Notes under the pieces: model-generated
Seen by the model: only the letters and a program-made list of their open reading frames with translations
What the model was told of the DNA's origin: nothing
Databases searched by the model: none
Assembly (NCBI RefSeq): GCF_001435775.1
Contig: NZ_AZFK01000020.1
Location: 1-38,523 of the forward strand
Direction: 5' to 3'
Length of the DNA stretch: 38,523 nt
Origin: Limosilactobacillus ingluviei DSM 15946
GTDB lineage: Bacteria > Bacillota > Bacilli > Lactobacillales > Lactobacillaceae
Made by a program: the position numbers and the translations under genes
Shown: piece after piece, positions 14,807 to 24,383 of the stretch
Numbering within the stretch: position 1 is the first letter of the stretch
How the letters are laid out: the number at the start of each line of letters is the position of its first letter

Positions 14807-17800
14807 TTACTTTGTTTGAGCGGCTTTGAGGGTTTGATCAACGTTGACGGTAATCACCTTGGAGACCCCCGAATCCTGCATCGTGACCCCGTATAAGACA
14901 TCGGCGTTCACCATCGTCCCCTTCCGGTGGGTGATCACGATAAACTGCGGCCCCTGGTTGCCAAAGCGATCCAAATAAGTGGCAAACCGATCCACGTTGA
15001 CGTCATCAAGGGCCGCTTCGGGCTCATCCAAGATGGCAAAGGGAACCGGATGAACTTTAAGGACGGCAAACAACAGGGCCAGGGCCGTCAACGCTTTTTC
15101 CCCCCCGGACAGCAGACTCAACTGCTGATTCTTTTTTCCCGGTGGTTGCGCGTAAATATCGACCCCCGTTTCCAACAGGTCATGCGGTTCGGTCAAAATC
15201 AATTTGGCCTGGCCCCCGGCAAAGACCTGTTTAAACGTCGTGGCAAAGGCCGTTGAAAGCTGCTGGAAGGTTTGGCTGAAGCGCCGCTTGACCTCTTGGT
15301 CCATCTTGGCCATCGTTTGTTTCAATTGGTCTTCGGCTTCCAAGAGGTCAGTTTGTTGGGCTGCTAAGAAATCATAGCGTTCCTTGACCGTTTCGTACTC
15401 ACCGATCGCGGCCACATTGACTTCCCCCAGCTCTTCAATTCCGCGGTGCAACAGCTTGATTTGCCGCTGCAATTCTTCATCCGGTAAATCAACGACTTGC
15501 GCTTTGGCCGCAGCCAGGGTGGTGTGATATTGCTCACTCAGGTGGTTTTCTCCTTGGTCAATCGTCTGCTCACACGCCAACCGCTGCTCATTGATGCGGG
15601 TCAAGTCATCGTAAGCCACCCGCATCAAACCTTGCAGTCGGTCACTTTCGGTTGTCGCGTCGCCGAGGGTTTGTTCCAGCTGCTCCAGTTGATCATTTAA
15701 TTCGGTGACCTGCGCTTGGGCTGCCGTCAACTCCGCTTGCAAGCTTTGGATTTGCGCCGCTGAAGCCGTTGGGGTCGCCGTTAACCGTTCCTTGGCCGCC
15801 GCTAATTGCTCGTTGAGCGCCTGGGCGGTACTTTGTAAGCGAACCAATTCGGCTTGCCGCTCCGCCACGGCGGCCTGGGCTTGGTGCAATCGTTCGGTTT
15901 CCACGGCCAGTGCTTGTTGGGCCTGGTGCCGCGCTTCGGCTTGATCAGCGGATTGGCTGGTCAATTGCGTCAGGGCCGCTTGCTTGGCCGCTAACTCTGC
16001 TTTCGTCTGATCCAGTTCGGTTTCCAACTGGTCTGCCGCCGCTTGAGCCGCTTGAACTTGGTCTTCGTACTGACTGTGCTGGGAATCTTGCTGGCTGGTT
16101 TGCAATTGCAAGGCCGCAATCTGGCGTTGCAGATCCTGCACTTCGCTCGTGACTTGTTGCAAGTGATCCCGTTGCTCGCTTAACCTTGCCTGGAGGGTCG
16201 TTAATTCCTCAGTCGCAGTTTGGCCCGCGGCTTGCAGGGCTTGCCGTTTTTGTTGCCAAGTTTGCACCGCCTGTTCCGCTTGCTTACTGGCTGTGGTCGC
16301 TTGTTGGACGGCCGCTTCAAATTCTTGCTGCCGCTTTTTTTGCGTCAACAAGCCGACCCGCTGCTGCTTGGTCTTCCCCCCGGTCATTGCCCCACTGGCG
16401 TTGATTAATTCCCCGTTGAGGGTCACAACCCGGAGTTGGTGCCGGCCTAAGCGGGCAATTTCCGTAGCGTGATCCAAATTGTCGGCCACCACGGTGGTCG
16501 CCAACAATTGGTCGACGACCGGTTGGTAGCGGGCCTCAAACTGCACCAGATCCACTGCCTTGCCTAACAAGCCTGGGTGATTAGCCACTGCTGCATAGGC
16601 GGTCGGAACCCGCCCGCCGCGCAAACTGTCCAGCGGCAAAATGGTCACCCGGCCCCCGCGGGTACGGGTCAGGTAGTTAATAATCTGCTTCCCACTGGCT
16701 TGACTGTCAACGACTAAGTGTTGCAACTGTCCGCCCAGGACCGTTTCCAACGCCAGGGTGTACTCCTTGGGTACCGTCAGTAATTCCCCCACGGCCCCGA
16801 ACAGGCCCGGAAAAGTTTGCCGTTGGCGTAAGACATTTTGCACCCCGTAGAAGTAACCGGTATAATCCGCGGCCATCGCCTGGTAATTTTTTAAGCGGGC
16901 TTGCTGCGATTGCAAGGTCCCCAGCGCTTGGTACCATTGCTTTTGGACGGTCTCATACTGCCCTTGGGTTGTTGTTAATTGAGCTTGTAAATCCTGGAGC
17001 TGGCCTTGTTGGGCCGTAACCTGCGCGGCTGTCGCTTCTACCGCCGCTTGCGCCGTCGTTAAAGCTGCCTGGCGCGCCTGCAACTGCGCCTGGCGCTGGG
17101 CTAAATCGGCGGCGACTTGATCGGCTTGACTTTGGCCCCGCGATTGACTCTGCTTGATAAAGGTTTGCTGATTGTGCAAGGTCGTCAAACTTTGCAACTG
17201 CTCCACTTGTTTGGCCCGCAAAGCCTCAATTTCCGCCGTCAATTTTGCTTGCTGGTCGGGTGCTTGGGCCGCTTGTAAGGCCACTAACTGCTCCTTGGCA
17301 GCTTGCACGCGGGTTTCATGCTGGCCTTGCGTCTGCTGGGCTGCTTCGACCGCCGTTTGCGCGGCTGCCAACTTGGTCGTTGTCTCGGCTTGTTGCTCCG
17401 TCAAGCGGGCGACTTCGGCTGTTAGTTGTTCTTGGCGCACTTGCGCGACCGATTGATCGTTATTCAGTTGGCCGATTTCTTGGGTTAACCGTAAAATTGT
17501 GGCTTGCTGTTGGTCCTTCGTGTGCAGCAATTTTTGCCGCTGACTTTGTAACTGCCCCGCTTGCGCGTTCGCCGCGTGCACCCGGGCTTCATAATCCGCC
17601 GCCAACTTCTCGGCCTGCTGTTTTTGCGTCAAAATCGTGGTCAAGCGTTCGTTTGCCGCCTCAACTGCGCGGACCGTCGCGGTTTGATCCAAACGATCCA
17701 AGCGCTGCTTTTGGGCCACGTAATCCTGCGCTAGCGCCCGCTGTTCTTCCAAGGGACCTAAGCGTTGTTGCAGTTCATAGATAATGTCGTTGACCCGGTT

Positions 17801-18364
17801 TAAATTGTCATTGGTTTCTGCTAACCGGCGCTGCGCCGTTTCCTTATCCGCCTTATACTTGCCGACCCCGGCAACGGCTTCAATCATCTTGCGGCGGTCC
17901 TGGGGCTTACCGTTAAAGATTTCCGCCACCCGACCTTGGGAAATCACCGCAAACGATTCTTTCCCAATCCCGGAGTCAATGAACAGGTTAACGATGTCTT
18001 TTAACCGCACACTTTGCCCGTTCAACAAGTATTCACTGTCGCCCGAGCGAAACAGCTTCCGGCAGACGGTTACCTCGGTATACGGGGTGTTTAAATAATG
18101 ATCACTGTTATCCAGGGTCAACTTTACCAACGCCCGGTTCAACGGGGCCCGATCAGTCGCCCCATTAAAAATGACGTCGACCATCTTATCCCCCCGCAAG
18201 GTCTTGGCGGATTGCTCCCCCATTACCCAGCGGATCGCTTCAATAATGTTGCTCTTACCACTTCCGTTGGGACCGATAATCCCGGTGACCCCGGTTTGGA
18301 AGTTGATGACCGTCTTTTCCGCAAAGGACTTAAAGCCATCAATCTCTAATGATACCAGTCGCAT
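14807..18364 (-). CDS. smc: Chromosome partition ATPase Smc
   Basis: Smc is the ATPase of the SMC-ScpAB condensin, which is loaded at ParB-parS and extrudes DNA loops to organise and segregate the chromosome. The 1185-residue protein has the Walker A GPNGSGKS (31-38) in the N-terminal head, two long Gln/Ala-rich coiled-coil arms, and a hinge around 510-660 (GLFGAVGELL..., GGRVTILPLD, ASGAMTGG). The C-terminal head carries the signature LSGGEKALTALAL and Walker B FAILDEPEAALDD. The length is normal. It starts 9 bases after the rnc stop, the common rnc-smc-ftsY order. A parS-like site is present elsewhere in the window. Confidence 0.98.
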   Translation of the reverse strand: MRLVSLEIDGFKSFAEKTVINFQTGVTGIIGPNGSGKSNIIEAIRWVMGEQSAKTLRGDKMVDVIFNGATDRAPLNRALVKLTLDNSDHYLNTPYTEVTVCRKLFRSGDSEYLLNGQSVRLKDIVNLFIDSGIGKESFAVISQGRVAEIFNGKPQDRRKMIEAVAGVGKYKADKETAQRRLAETNDNLNRVNDIIYELQQRLGPLEEQRALAQDYVAQKQRLDRLDQTATVRAVEAANERLTTILTQKQQAEKLAADYEARVHAANAQAGQLQSQRQKLLHTKDQQQATILRLTQEIGQLNNDQSVAQVRQEQLTAEVARLTEQQAETTTKLAAAQTAVEAAQQTQGQHETRVQAAKEQLVALQAAQAPDQQAKLTAEIEALRAKQVEQLQSLTTLHNQQTFIKQSQSRGQSQADQVAADLAQRQAQLQARQAALTTAQAAVEATAAQVTAQQGQLQDLQAQLTTTQGQYETVQKQWYQALGTLQSQQARLKNYQAMAADYTGYFYGVQNVLRQRQTFPGLFGAVGELLTVPKEYTLALETVLGGQLQHLVVDSQASGKQIINYLTRTRGGRVTILPLDSLRGGRVPTAYAAVANHPGLLGKAVDLVQFEARYQPVVDQLLATTVVADNLDHATEIARLGRHQLRVVTLNGELINASGAMTGGKTKQQRVGLLTQKKRQQEFEAAVQQATTASKQAEQAVQTWQQKRQALQAAGQTATEELTTLQARLSEQRDHLQQVTSEVQDLQRQIAALQLQTSQQDSQHSQYEDQVQAAQAAADQLETELDQTKAELAAKQAALTQLTSQSADQAEARHQAQQALAVETERLHQAQAAVAERQAELVRLQSTAQALNEQLAAAKERLTATPTASAAQIQSLQAELTAAQAQVTELNDQLEQLEQTLGDATTESDRLQGLMRVAYDDLTRINEQRLACEQTIDQGENHLSEQYHTTLAAAKAQVVDLPDEELQRQIKLLHRGIEELGEVNVAAIGEYETVKERYDFLAAQQTDLLEAEDQLKQTMAKMDQEVKRRFSQTFQQLSTAFATTFKQVFAGGQAKLILTEPHDLLETGVDIYAQPPGKKNQQLSLLSGGEKALTALALLFAVLKVHPVPFAILDEPEAALDDVNVDRFATYLDRFGNQGPQFIVITHRKGTMVNADVLYGVTMQDSGVSKVITVNVDQTLKAAQTK

Positions 18365-18373
18365 GCCAATCCC

Positions 18374-19075
18374 CTACTTTTTCGTGTGTCGTAATGCTTC
18401 TAAGGCCACTTGGGCGGCGGCCATTTCCGCGTGTTTCTTTGAAGAACCCGTCCCCTGGCCAATTACCTGACCATTGGCACTTACGTTGACCGTAAAAACC
18501 GGTTCGTTTTCACTGCCGCTTTCCTTTAACAAGTGGTAGACGATCTGCACATCCCCATTGCGTTGCAAAAATTCTTGCAGGGTCGTCTTCGCATCCACGG
18601 CGTGATCAAACCACCCTTGGTCCAACTTCGGGAAAATGACCCGGTGAATAAACTTTTCTACCGCGGCCCGGCCTTGATCCAGGTATAGTGCCCCGATAAA
18701 GGCTTCAAAAATATCACACAAAAGGCTGGGCCGCTTCCGGGCCCCGGCCATTTCTTCCCCCCGGCCGAGCCGGATGTATTGATCAAAGTGGCACTCTAAG
18801 GCAAACTTTGAGAAACTGTCCTCACAAACCATTGCCGCCCGCAAGCGGGTCAATTTTCCCTGCGGTAATTCCGGAAAGCGCTGGTAGATGTATTCTGAAA
18901 CAAATAATTGCAGCACCGCATCCCCTAAAAATTCAATCCGTTCATAGTACTTTAAGTGTTCCTTGGGGTGCTCATTTACGTACGAAGCCTGGGTAAAAGC
19001 TTCTGCCAACAGGGCAGTGTCCTGGAAATGAATCCCAAATTCTGCTTGCAAATACGCCTGTAATTCTGAAATCAT
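18374..19075 (-). CDS. rnc: Ribonuclease III
   Basis: RNase III cleaves double-stranded RNA in rRNA precursors and some mRNAs. The 233-residue protein has the catalytic domain with the signature ERIEFLGDAVLQLF and a second acidic cluster (DIFEAFIGALYLD), followed by a double-stranded RNA-binding domain (about 158-228; KTTLQEFLQRNG...GSSKKHAEMAAAQVAL). I chose the ATG at 19075 because GGAAAGGA lies 6 bases upstream; a longer frame reaching 19132 has no SD. A stem-loop about 20 bases before the start could be an autoregulatory substrate. The transcript probably begins after the acpP terminator or by read-through. Confidence 0.96.
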   Translation of the reverse strand: MISELQAYLQAEFGIHFQDTALLAEAFTQASYVNEHPKEHLKYYERIEFLGDAVLQLFVSEYIYQRFPELPQGKLTRLRAAMVCEDSFSKFALECHFDQYIRLGRGEEMAGARKRPSLLCDIFEAFIGALYLDQGRAAVEKFIHRVIFPKLDQGWFDHAVDAKTTLQEFLQRNGDVQIVYHLLKESGSENEPVFTVNVSANGQVIGQGTGSSKKHAEMAAAQVALEALRHTKK

Positions 19076-19095
19076 GGTTATCCTTTCCGATTTTT

Positions 19096-19135
19096 CCTCT
19101 GAGATAGGCCGAAGTTTTTCCACCCATCTCACAGG
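19096..19135 (-). promoter_or_regulatory. Stem-loop in the rnc leader
   Basis: The repeats CCTCTGAGAT (19096-19105) and ATCTCACAGG (19126-19135) pair over ten positions with one central mismatch and a 20-base loop. The hairpin lies about 20 bases before the rnc start. RNase III is known to cleave its own mRNA leader in E. coli, so this is a plausible autoregulatory site. That role is inference. Confidence 0.4.
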
Positions 19136-19171
19136 CCGAATCTATGGTCCTGTTAAAGTGTCAGCCGTTAG

Positions 19172-19208
19172 AAAAAGGCCCCGACGAAGCTCACTTCATC
19201 GCGACCCC
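19172..19208 (-). terminator. Probable terminator after acpP
   Basis: On the minus strand GATGAAG/CTTCGTC (with a neighbouring C-G pair and imperfect GC pairing below) forms a hairpin with a TGAG loop, followed by TTTTTC. It lies about 20 bases after the acpP stop and separates plsX-acpP from rnc. Confidence 0.6.
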
Positions 19209-19220
19209 ACTAGCGCATTC

Positions 19221-19463
19221 TTACTTCTGGTGGGCAGCGATGTAATCTACCACTTCACCAATCGTGCTCAACTTTTCGGCTTCGCTGTCATCAATTTGGG
19301 CCCCAAAAGTATCCTCTACTTCAAGCACAAATTCAACGAAGTCAATTGAGTCCGCGTTTAAGTCTGTTTTCAAGTTTAAATCATCCGTAATCTTTGCCCG
19401 GTCAATATCAAAGTGATCCGACACAATTGCGGCAATTTGATCAAAGATTTCTTTCTTGTCCAT
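19221..19463 (-). CDS. acpP: Acyl carrier protein
   Basis: This 80-residue acidic helical protein carries growing fatty acyl chains on a 4'-phosphopantetheine arm. The attachment serine is S39 in LNADSIDFVEFVLEVED, with Ile in place of the more common Leu in the DSL motif, as in many lactobacilli. The ATG at 19463 follows AGAGG; an in-frame TTG three codons earlier is unlikely. It lies directly after plsX, without the fabD-fabG genes found between them in Bacillus, and is followed by a hairpin terminator. Confidence 0.97.
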   Translation of the reverse strand: MDKKEIFDQIAAIVSDHFDIDRAKITDDLNLKTDLNADSIDFVEFVLEVEDTFGAQIDDSEAEKLSTIGEVVDYIAAHQK

Positions 19464-19508
19464 GCTTGTCAAACCTCTTAATCTGTAATTACTAACTTCT
19501 CTATTCTA

Positions 19509-20552
19509 TTAGTTTTCCCCCGGCTTGTCCACGGTTTGGCCATTTTCTTCTGCCGCTTGGAAGTACGCGGCCGTCTTTTGGACGACTTGCGATGTCAACA
19601 TCGTTTGAATCTGATCAATCGTTGCGACAATCGCTTTTTCATCAGCGGCCCCGTGCGCCTTCACCACCGGGGCCTTCAAGCCTAACAAGACAGCCCCCCC
19701 GTAATTCGACGGCGTCATTAATTTGGCAATCTTTTTAAAGACCGGCTTTAAGAACACATAGCCCAATTTGGCCCGCCAGCCACCATTTAAAATGCCATCC
19801 TTTAAGAGGTGCAAGACCAATTTGGCCGTTCCTTCCGTAGCCTTCAAAGCGGCATTGGCGGTCCAACCATCCGACACCACCACGTCGGCTTTGCCATGTA
19901 ACAATTCACTGGCTTCGACATTCCCCACGAAGTTTAAGCTATCATCCGCCGCTAACAGTTGGTGCACGGCTTTATGGAAGCTGTCCCCCTTGTCGGCCTC
20001 GGCCCCATTGTTCAACAAGGCGACCCGGGGATTAGCGACGCCGAGAACTTGACTGGCATAAAACCGGCCCAACTGGGCAAATTGCACCAGGTTACGTTCC
20101 TTGGACTCGGCATTGGCTCCCGAATCCAGATAGACGAAGCGGGTCGCCTGGGCCGCATTGGGTAAGGCGACCGGCAAAATACTGGTCAAACCGGGCCGGT
20201 CAATCCCTTTGATCCGCCCCACGATAAACAGCCCGGCCGCTAAAATTGCCCCCGTATTTCCCGCGGAAAAGAAGGCATCGGCTTCGCCATTTTTTACCGC
20301 CATTGCCGCCCGCACGAGCGAAGAATCTTTTTTCCGGCGAATGGCCCGTACCGGTTCTTCCCCCATTTCAATTTCTTCGGTCGTGGGAACAATCGTGATC
20401 CGTTCCGGATTGCTTAGCTGGGCTTGGACCGCAGCTGGATCACCAAACAGCATAAATTCCAAGTCGGGGTGTTGGTCGCGGGCCCGTTCGATCCCGTTTA
20501 CGACCACTTTAGGGGCGTGATCGCCACCCATGGCATCAACTGCAATTTTCAT
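19509..20552 (-). CDS. plsX: Phosphate acyltransferase PlsX
   Basis: PlsX makes acyl-phosphate from acyl-ACP, the donor used by PlsY in phospholipid synthesis; it is a peripheral membrane enzyme. The 347-residue protein starts with the family hallmark MKIAVDAMGGDHAP. It also contains FFSAGNTGAILA, VYLDSGANAE, NNGAEADKG and VVSDGWTANAALK. I chose the ATG at 20552, with GGAGG about 8 bases upstream, because it gives the canonical N-terminus; the frame remains open to 20582. Bacillus and Staphylococcus place fapR between recG and plsX; none is present here, so control must differ. It is co-transcribed with acpP. Confidence 0.97.
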   Translation of the reverse strand: MKIAVDAMGGDHAPKVVVNGIERARDQHPDLEFMLFGDPAAVQAQLSNPERITIVPTTEEIEMGEEPVRAIRRKKDSSLVRAAMAVKNGEADAFFSAGNTGAILAAGLFIVGRIKGIDRPGLTSILPVALPNAAQATRFVYLDSGANAESKERNLVQFAQLGRFYASQVLGVANPRVALLNNGAEADKGDSFHKAVHQLLAADDSLNFVGNVEASELLHGKADVVVSDGWTANAALKATEGTAKLVLHLLKDGILNGGWRAKLGYVFLKPVFKKIAKLMTPSNYGGAVLLGLKAPVVKAHGAADEKAIVATIDQIQTMLTSQVVQKTAAYFQAAEENGQTVDKPGEN

Positions 20553-20574
20553 CATCAAAGCCTCCATCGTTTCA

Positions 20575-22608
20575 TTAATCAAAGTGCGTCTGTAAGTTTT
20601 GCTGGGTTAAGTAGTGCACCAGGGGCTGATTTTCGTCTTGCTGATCCCACTGCGGTTGTTCTAATAGATTCAACGCATCTTGGCGGGCGTATTGCATCAT
20701 CTTTAAATCCGCCACTGGATCGGCCACTTTAAATTCTGGCATCCCGGACTGCTTTTTGCCGAGCAAATCACCCGCTCCCCGCAACTCCAAATCACGTTGG
20801 GCGACTACAAAGCCATCGGTGGTCGCCACCATCGTCTCCATCCGCTGTTTGCCTTCGCTGGTTTTCGGATCGGCAACCAGCAAGCAGTAGGACTGGCGGC
20901 CGCCCCGCCCGACCCGGCCCCGCAATTGGTGCAGCTGGGCCAGGCCAAAGCGATCCGCATCATAAATCACCATCACCGTCGCATTCGGGTTGTCGACCCC
21001 CACTTCAATCACGGTCGTGGCAACCAGGACTTGGACCTTGCCCGCCGCAAAATCAGCCATCACGGTCGCTTTTTCATCATTGCTCATCCGCCCGTGCAAC
21101 AAGCCCACTTGATACTCCGGCTGAAAGTGGGCCGCCAAGTGCTCATATAGGGCCGTCGCATTTTGGACATCAAGTTTTTCGGATTCTTCAATCAGGGGAC
21201 TGACCACGTATGCTTGCGCCCCCTGTTGCAATTGCGCGGTTAGAAACGAAAGCGCCGCTTCCCCCTGATCACTTTTCAGCCAAGTCGTCTTGATCGCTTT
21301 TCGACCCGCCGGCAGTTCATCAATCACCGAGACATCCATTTCGCCGTAAGCCGTAATGGACAGGGTCCGTGGAATCGGCGTCGCCGTCATTGCCAACACG
21401 TTGGGCTGCAGCCCTTTTTCCCGCAGCAATTTGCGTTGCTCAACCCCAAAGCGGTGTTGCTCGTCGATGATCGCCAAGCCTAAATTAGCAAAGTGGACCT
21501 GGTCTTGAATCAAGGCATGGGTCCCAATAATCAAATTACACTGGCCAGCGGCAATTTGTTTGAGCAGCTCGGTATGCTGCTTGGCGGTCAACGAGCCAGT
21601 AAGTAAGGCCACGTTAACCGGCGTATCCGCAAAAACTTCGGCCAACTTAGCGGCATGCTGGGCCGCTAAAATTTCGGTTGGTGCCATTAGCGCCGCTTGA
21701 TGGCCGGTCAGGATGGTCGCATAAATTGCAATCGCGGCGACAATCGTTTTCCCACTGCCGACATCCCCTTGCAACAGCCGGTTCATCTGAAAGGGACTGC
21801 GCAAATCACGGCAAATCTCATTAACCACCCGCTTTTGCGCCGCCGTCAGCTCAAAGGGAATCGTCTTAATGAAGGCCCGCAATTCCTCGTTGTCATACCA
21901 GATCTGCAAGCCATCCGCCGTCCGGCGGGCCAAGCGCATCGATTGCAGCCGCAACTGAAACAAAAAGACCTCTTCGTAAGCCGCGGTCCGCCGGGCTTGC
22001 TTGGCTTGTTCCCCGGTGGTGGGAAAATGCAGCCATTGCATCATGGTCGGGCGGTCCAATAACTGGTAGCGTTGGCGCAACGCCACTGGGAGCAAGGTTG
22101 CAATCACGTGTTGATACTGGTGAAACGCCACTTCGATCAATTGGTGCAAGGTGGCTTGCTTGACGTGCTTATTGGCCGCGTAAACTGCCCCAATCGTTTC
22201 TTCACCCGGTTTCACCGTTAGCAGCTTGGTCCCCCACACCTGTTGGCGGGCCCGCTGCCACGTGCCGACCACCGTCACATCCCCGTTCACTTGTAAATGA
22301 TCCTTAAAGTACGGTTGGTTAAAAAAGATCACCTGCACCACTTGGTGGCCGGTTTGCAAGCGAAAACTCAAGCGACTTTTTCGGTAACCATACCGACTGA
22401 CAACCGGGGCGGAAATCACCGTCCCGTGTAAAGTCACCTTTTTTTTATCCACCGCCACTTCTAAATTAGTGGGCGCAAAGTCATCGTAGCGGCTGGGATA
22501 GTGGGTCAACAAGTCCTCGACCGTGGTAATCCCTAAGGTCGCCAGTTGCTCGGCTTTTTTATCGCCGACGCCCTTTAACGTTGTCACCGGATCTTGTAAT
22601 GATTGCAC
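20575..22608 (-). CDS. recG: ATP-dependent DNA helicase RecG
   Basis: RecG remodels stalled replication forks and branched DNA. The 677-residue protein has an N-terminal wedge/OB-fold domain (about 1-230; LKGVGDKKAEQLATLGI at the start), followed by the helicase core. Walker A is LLQGDVGSGKT, motif II is DEQH (IIDEQHRFGVEQR), motif III is AMTATPIPRTL, and motif VI is QLRGRVGRGG. The C-terminal FKVADPVADLKMMQYAR is typical. The start is GTG at 22608 with GGAGG about 7 bases upstream. Length is normal. It lies between fakA and plsX as in many lactobacilli. Confidence 0.97.
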   Translation of the reverse strand: MQSLQDPVTTLKGVGDKKAEQLATLGITTVEDLLTHYPSRYDDFAPTNLEVAVDKKKVTLHGTVISAPVVSRYGYRKSRLSFRLQTGHQVVQVIFFNQPYFKDHLQVNGDVTVVGTWQRARQQVWGTKLLTVKPGEETIGAVYAANKHVKQATLHQLIEVAFHQYQHVIATLLPVALRQRYQLLDRPTMMQWLHFPTTGEQAKQARRTAAYEEVFLFQLRLQSMRLARRTADGLQIWYDNEELRAFIKTIPFELTAAQKRVVNEICRDLRSPFQMNRLLQGDVGSGKTIVAAIAIYATILTGHQAALMAPTEILAAQHAAKLAEVFADTPVNVALLTGSLTAKQHTELLKQIAAGQCNLIIGTHALIQDQVHFANLGLAIIDEQHRFGVEQRKLLREKGLQPNVLAMTATPIPRTLSITAYGEMDVSVIDELPAGRKAIKTTWLKSDQGEAALSFLTAQLQQGAQAYVVSPLIEESEKLDVQNATALYEHLAAHFQPEYQVGLLHGRMSNDEKATVMADFAAGKVQVLVATTVIEVGVDNPNATVMVIYDADRFGLAQLHQLRGRVGRGGRQSYCLLVADPKTSEGKQRMETMVATTDGFVVAQRDLELRGAGDLLGKKQSGMPEFKVADPVADLKMMQYARQDALNLLEQPQWDQQDENQPLVHYLTQQNLQTHFD

Positions 22609-22635
22609 ACGGCCACCTCCTCAACCATATGTATC

Positions 22636-22673
22636 GAAAGAAGCCGGACCCAAGTGTTCACTTGCCATCCGAC
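22636..22673 (-). terminator. Hairpin between fakA and recG, possible weak terminator
   Basis: A stem of CAAGTG/CACTTG (22651-22656 with 22659-22664) extends through a GG/GG internal loop into GTCGGAT/GTCCGGC pairing and is followed on the minus strand by TTCTTTC. It could attenuate read-through into recG. The T run is broken. Confidence 0.4.
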
Positions 22674-22685
22674 CCTTATTAAAAA

Positions 22686-24362
22686 TTATTCAACCGAAAT
22701 CAAGTATGGGTAAACTGGTTGATCCCCTTCGTAGATTTGAACATCTAATTCATCATCTTGCGTCAGGATCTGTTCCTTCAGAGCTTCAGCGGCTTCCTTA
22801 CTGCCGTCGGCCCCGTACAAAATCGTGACCACTTCACTGTCTTCATCCAGCATGGCCGCCACCATCTTTTCGGCGGCAGCTGCCACAGTCGGCGCAACAG
22901 CCACAATTTCGCCATCGACGATCCCCATGTAATCGTCCTTGTGGATCGTTTGACCGTTCAATTGGGTATCCCGCACCGCGACCGTAACTTCACCACTGGC
23001 CACGTTGCCCAATACGCTTTCCATGGCTGCTTGGTTATCCGCCAAGCTGGCTTCTGGATTATATTCCAACAAAGCACTCATCGCTTGGGCAATCGTCTTG
23101 GTATGCACAATCTGAACGGGAATATCCGCCACTTGGGCCGCTTGTTCGGCCGCCATAAAGATGTTGCCGTTGTTTGGCAGGATCAAGGCTTGCTTGGCGC
23201 CGGACTGATTGATCGCATCGGCTAAATCCTGGATGCTTGGGTTCATCGTTTGGCCCCCCGCAATCACTTGGGTCACCCCTAAGCTTTGCAAGAGCTTGGC
23301 CACCCCATCCCCGGATGCCACGGCAATTACCGCCGTGGCTGGCGTTTCTTGCGGTGCGGCGGCCGTTGGTTGGGCGGGCTGATCTTCTTTCATGATCTCT
23401 TCTTGTTGCCACCGCATGTTATCAACCTTGACGGTTTGCAGATCCCCAAATTGTTGGCCCCACGTCAAAACCTTCCCCGGATGTTCCGTGTGGACGTGGA
23501 CCTTGACAACTTCATCGTCATTGATCACTAACAGACTGTCACCCAAGTCCGCCAAGTAATTGTAGAACGTTTCGTAATCAAAGGCTTGGGTCACTTGCTT
23601 GCCCTTTCCAATCCGCACCATCATTTGGGTACAGTAGCCAAATTCAATGTCGTCTGGATCCAACTTACCTTGGGCACTTTGATGGTGCTTGGCGTTGATC
23701 ATTTCATCCATTTGAGCATTGTCTGGCAATTCATCAGCAATTTCTTCCCCGGTCAAGGCCCCATAAAAGGCGTGCAGGACAAAGGCCAAGCCTTGGCCGC
23801 CGGAGTCAACCACGCCGACTTCTTTTAAGACCGGCAATAATTCCGGCGTCTTTTGCAAGGCGGCATCCGCGGCCGCGACAATCGTGGCTAACACGGCTTC
23901 TAAGTCATCTGTCTCTTTGACCTTGTTTAAGCCCGCTTGCGCCGATTCGCGAACGACGGTTAAAATCGTCCCTTCGGTTGGCTTCATCACTGCCTTATAA
24001 GCCGTTTTGGCCCCATTGGCATACGCGTCAACAAAATCCTTGGTCGATAAGGTGGTTTTGCCTTCACAACCCTTGGCAAAGCCCCGGAAAATTTGGGATA
24101 AGATGACCCCAGAGTTGCCCCGGGCCCCCATTAACAGTCCCTTGGCCACGCTTTGGGCCAGCTCACCAACCGCGGTGCTGGTCGCTTCTCGTTCATACTT
24201 GGCCCCGCTGGCCATTGACATGGACATGTTCGTCCCCGTATCACCATCCGGAACCGGAAAGACGTTCAAGGAATTGATAAACTCAGCTTGTTGATTTAAT
24301 TTAGCAGCGGCGGCTTGCACCATCTTGCCAAATTCGAGATTCGTAATCGTAGTAACTGCCAA
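22686..24362 (-). CDS. fakA: Fatty acid kinase catalytic subunit FakA (YloV, DAK2 domain)
   Basis: FakA phosphorylates fatty acids held by FakB proteins, feeding exogenous fatty acids into PlsX/PlsY phospholipid synthesis. The 558-residue protein has an N-terminal DhaL-type ATP-binding domain (FPVPDGDTGTNM at about 35-46, GARGNSGVILSQIFRG, VVDSGGQGL), a middle region with the conserved VKVHVHTEHPG, and a C-terminal DegV-like/YloV domain with ILPNNGNIFMAAEQA. It starts with TTG at 24362; GGAGG lies 7 bases upstream. It follows the Asp23 gene by 21 bases, the standard yloU-yloV pair. No fakB gene is in the window. Confidence 0.95.
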   Translation of the reverse strand: MAVTTITNLEFGKMVQAAAAKLNQQAEFINSLNVFPVPDGDTGTNMSMSMASGAKYEREATSTAVGELAQSVAKGLLMGARGNSGVILSQIFRGFAKGCEGKTTLSTKDFVDAYANGAKTAYKAVMKPTEGTILTVVRESAQAGLNKVKETDDLEAVLATIVAAADAALQKTPELLPVLKEVGVVDSGGQGLAFVLHAFYGALTGEEIADELPDNAQMDEMINAKHHQSAQGKLDPDDIEFGYCTQMMVRIGKGKQVTQAFDYETFYNYLADLGDSLLVINDDEVVKVHVHTEHPGKVLTWGQQFGDLQTVKVDNMRWQQEEIMKEDQPAQPTAAAPQETPATAVIAVASGDGVAKLLQSLGVTQVIAGGQTMNPSIQDLADAINQSGAKQALILPNNGNIFMAAEQAAQVADIPVQIVHTKTIAQAMSALLEYNPEASLADNQAAMESVLGNVASGEVTVAVRDTQLNGQTIHKDDYMGIVDGEIVAVAPTVAAAAEKMVAAMLDEDSEVVTILYGADGSKEAAEALKEQILTQDDELDVQIYEGDQPVYPYLISVE

Positions 24363-24383
24363 AATTCTTCCTCCAACTATCGC

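Noticed and set aside
13701-14819. 372-codon plus-strand frame opposite ftsY
   Set aside because: It mirrors the low-complexity Ala/Pro/Glu part of ftsY in another frame; its product is repetitive Ser/Ala/Gly and there is no ribosome site. It is a shadow of a real gene.
17245-17784. 179-codon plus-strand frame opposite smc
   Set aside because: It lies wholly inside the smc coiled-coil coding region, has skewed composition and no recognisable domain.
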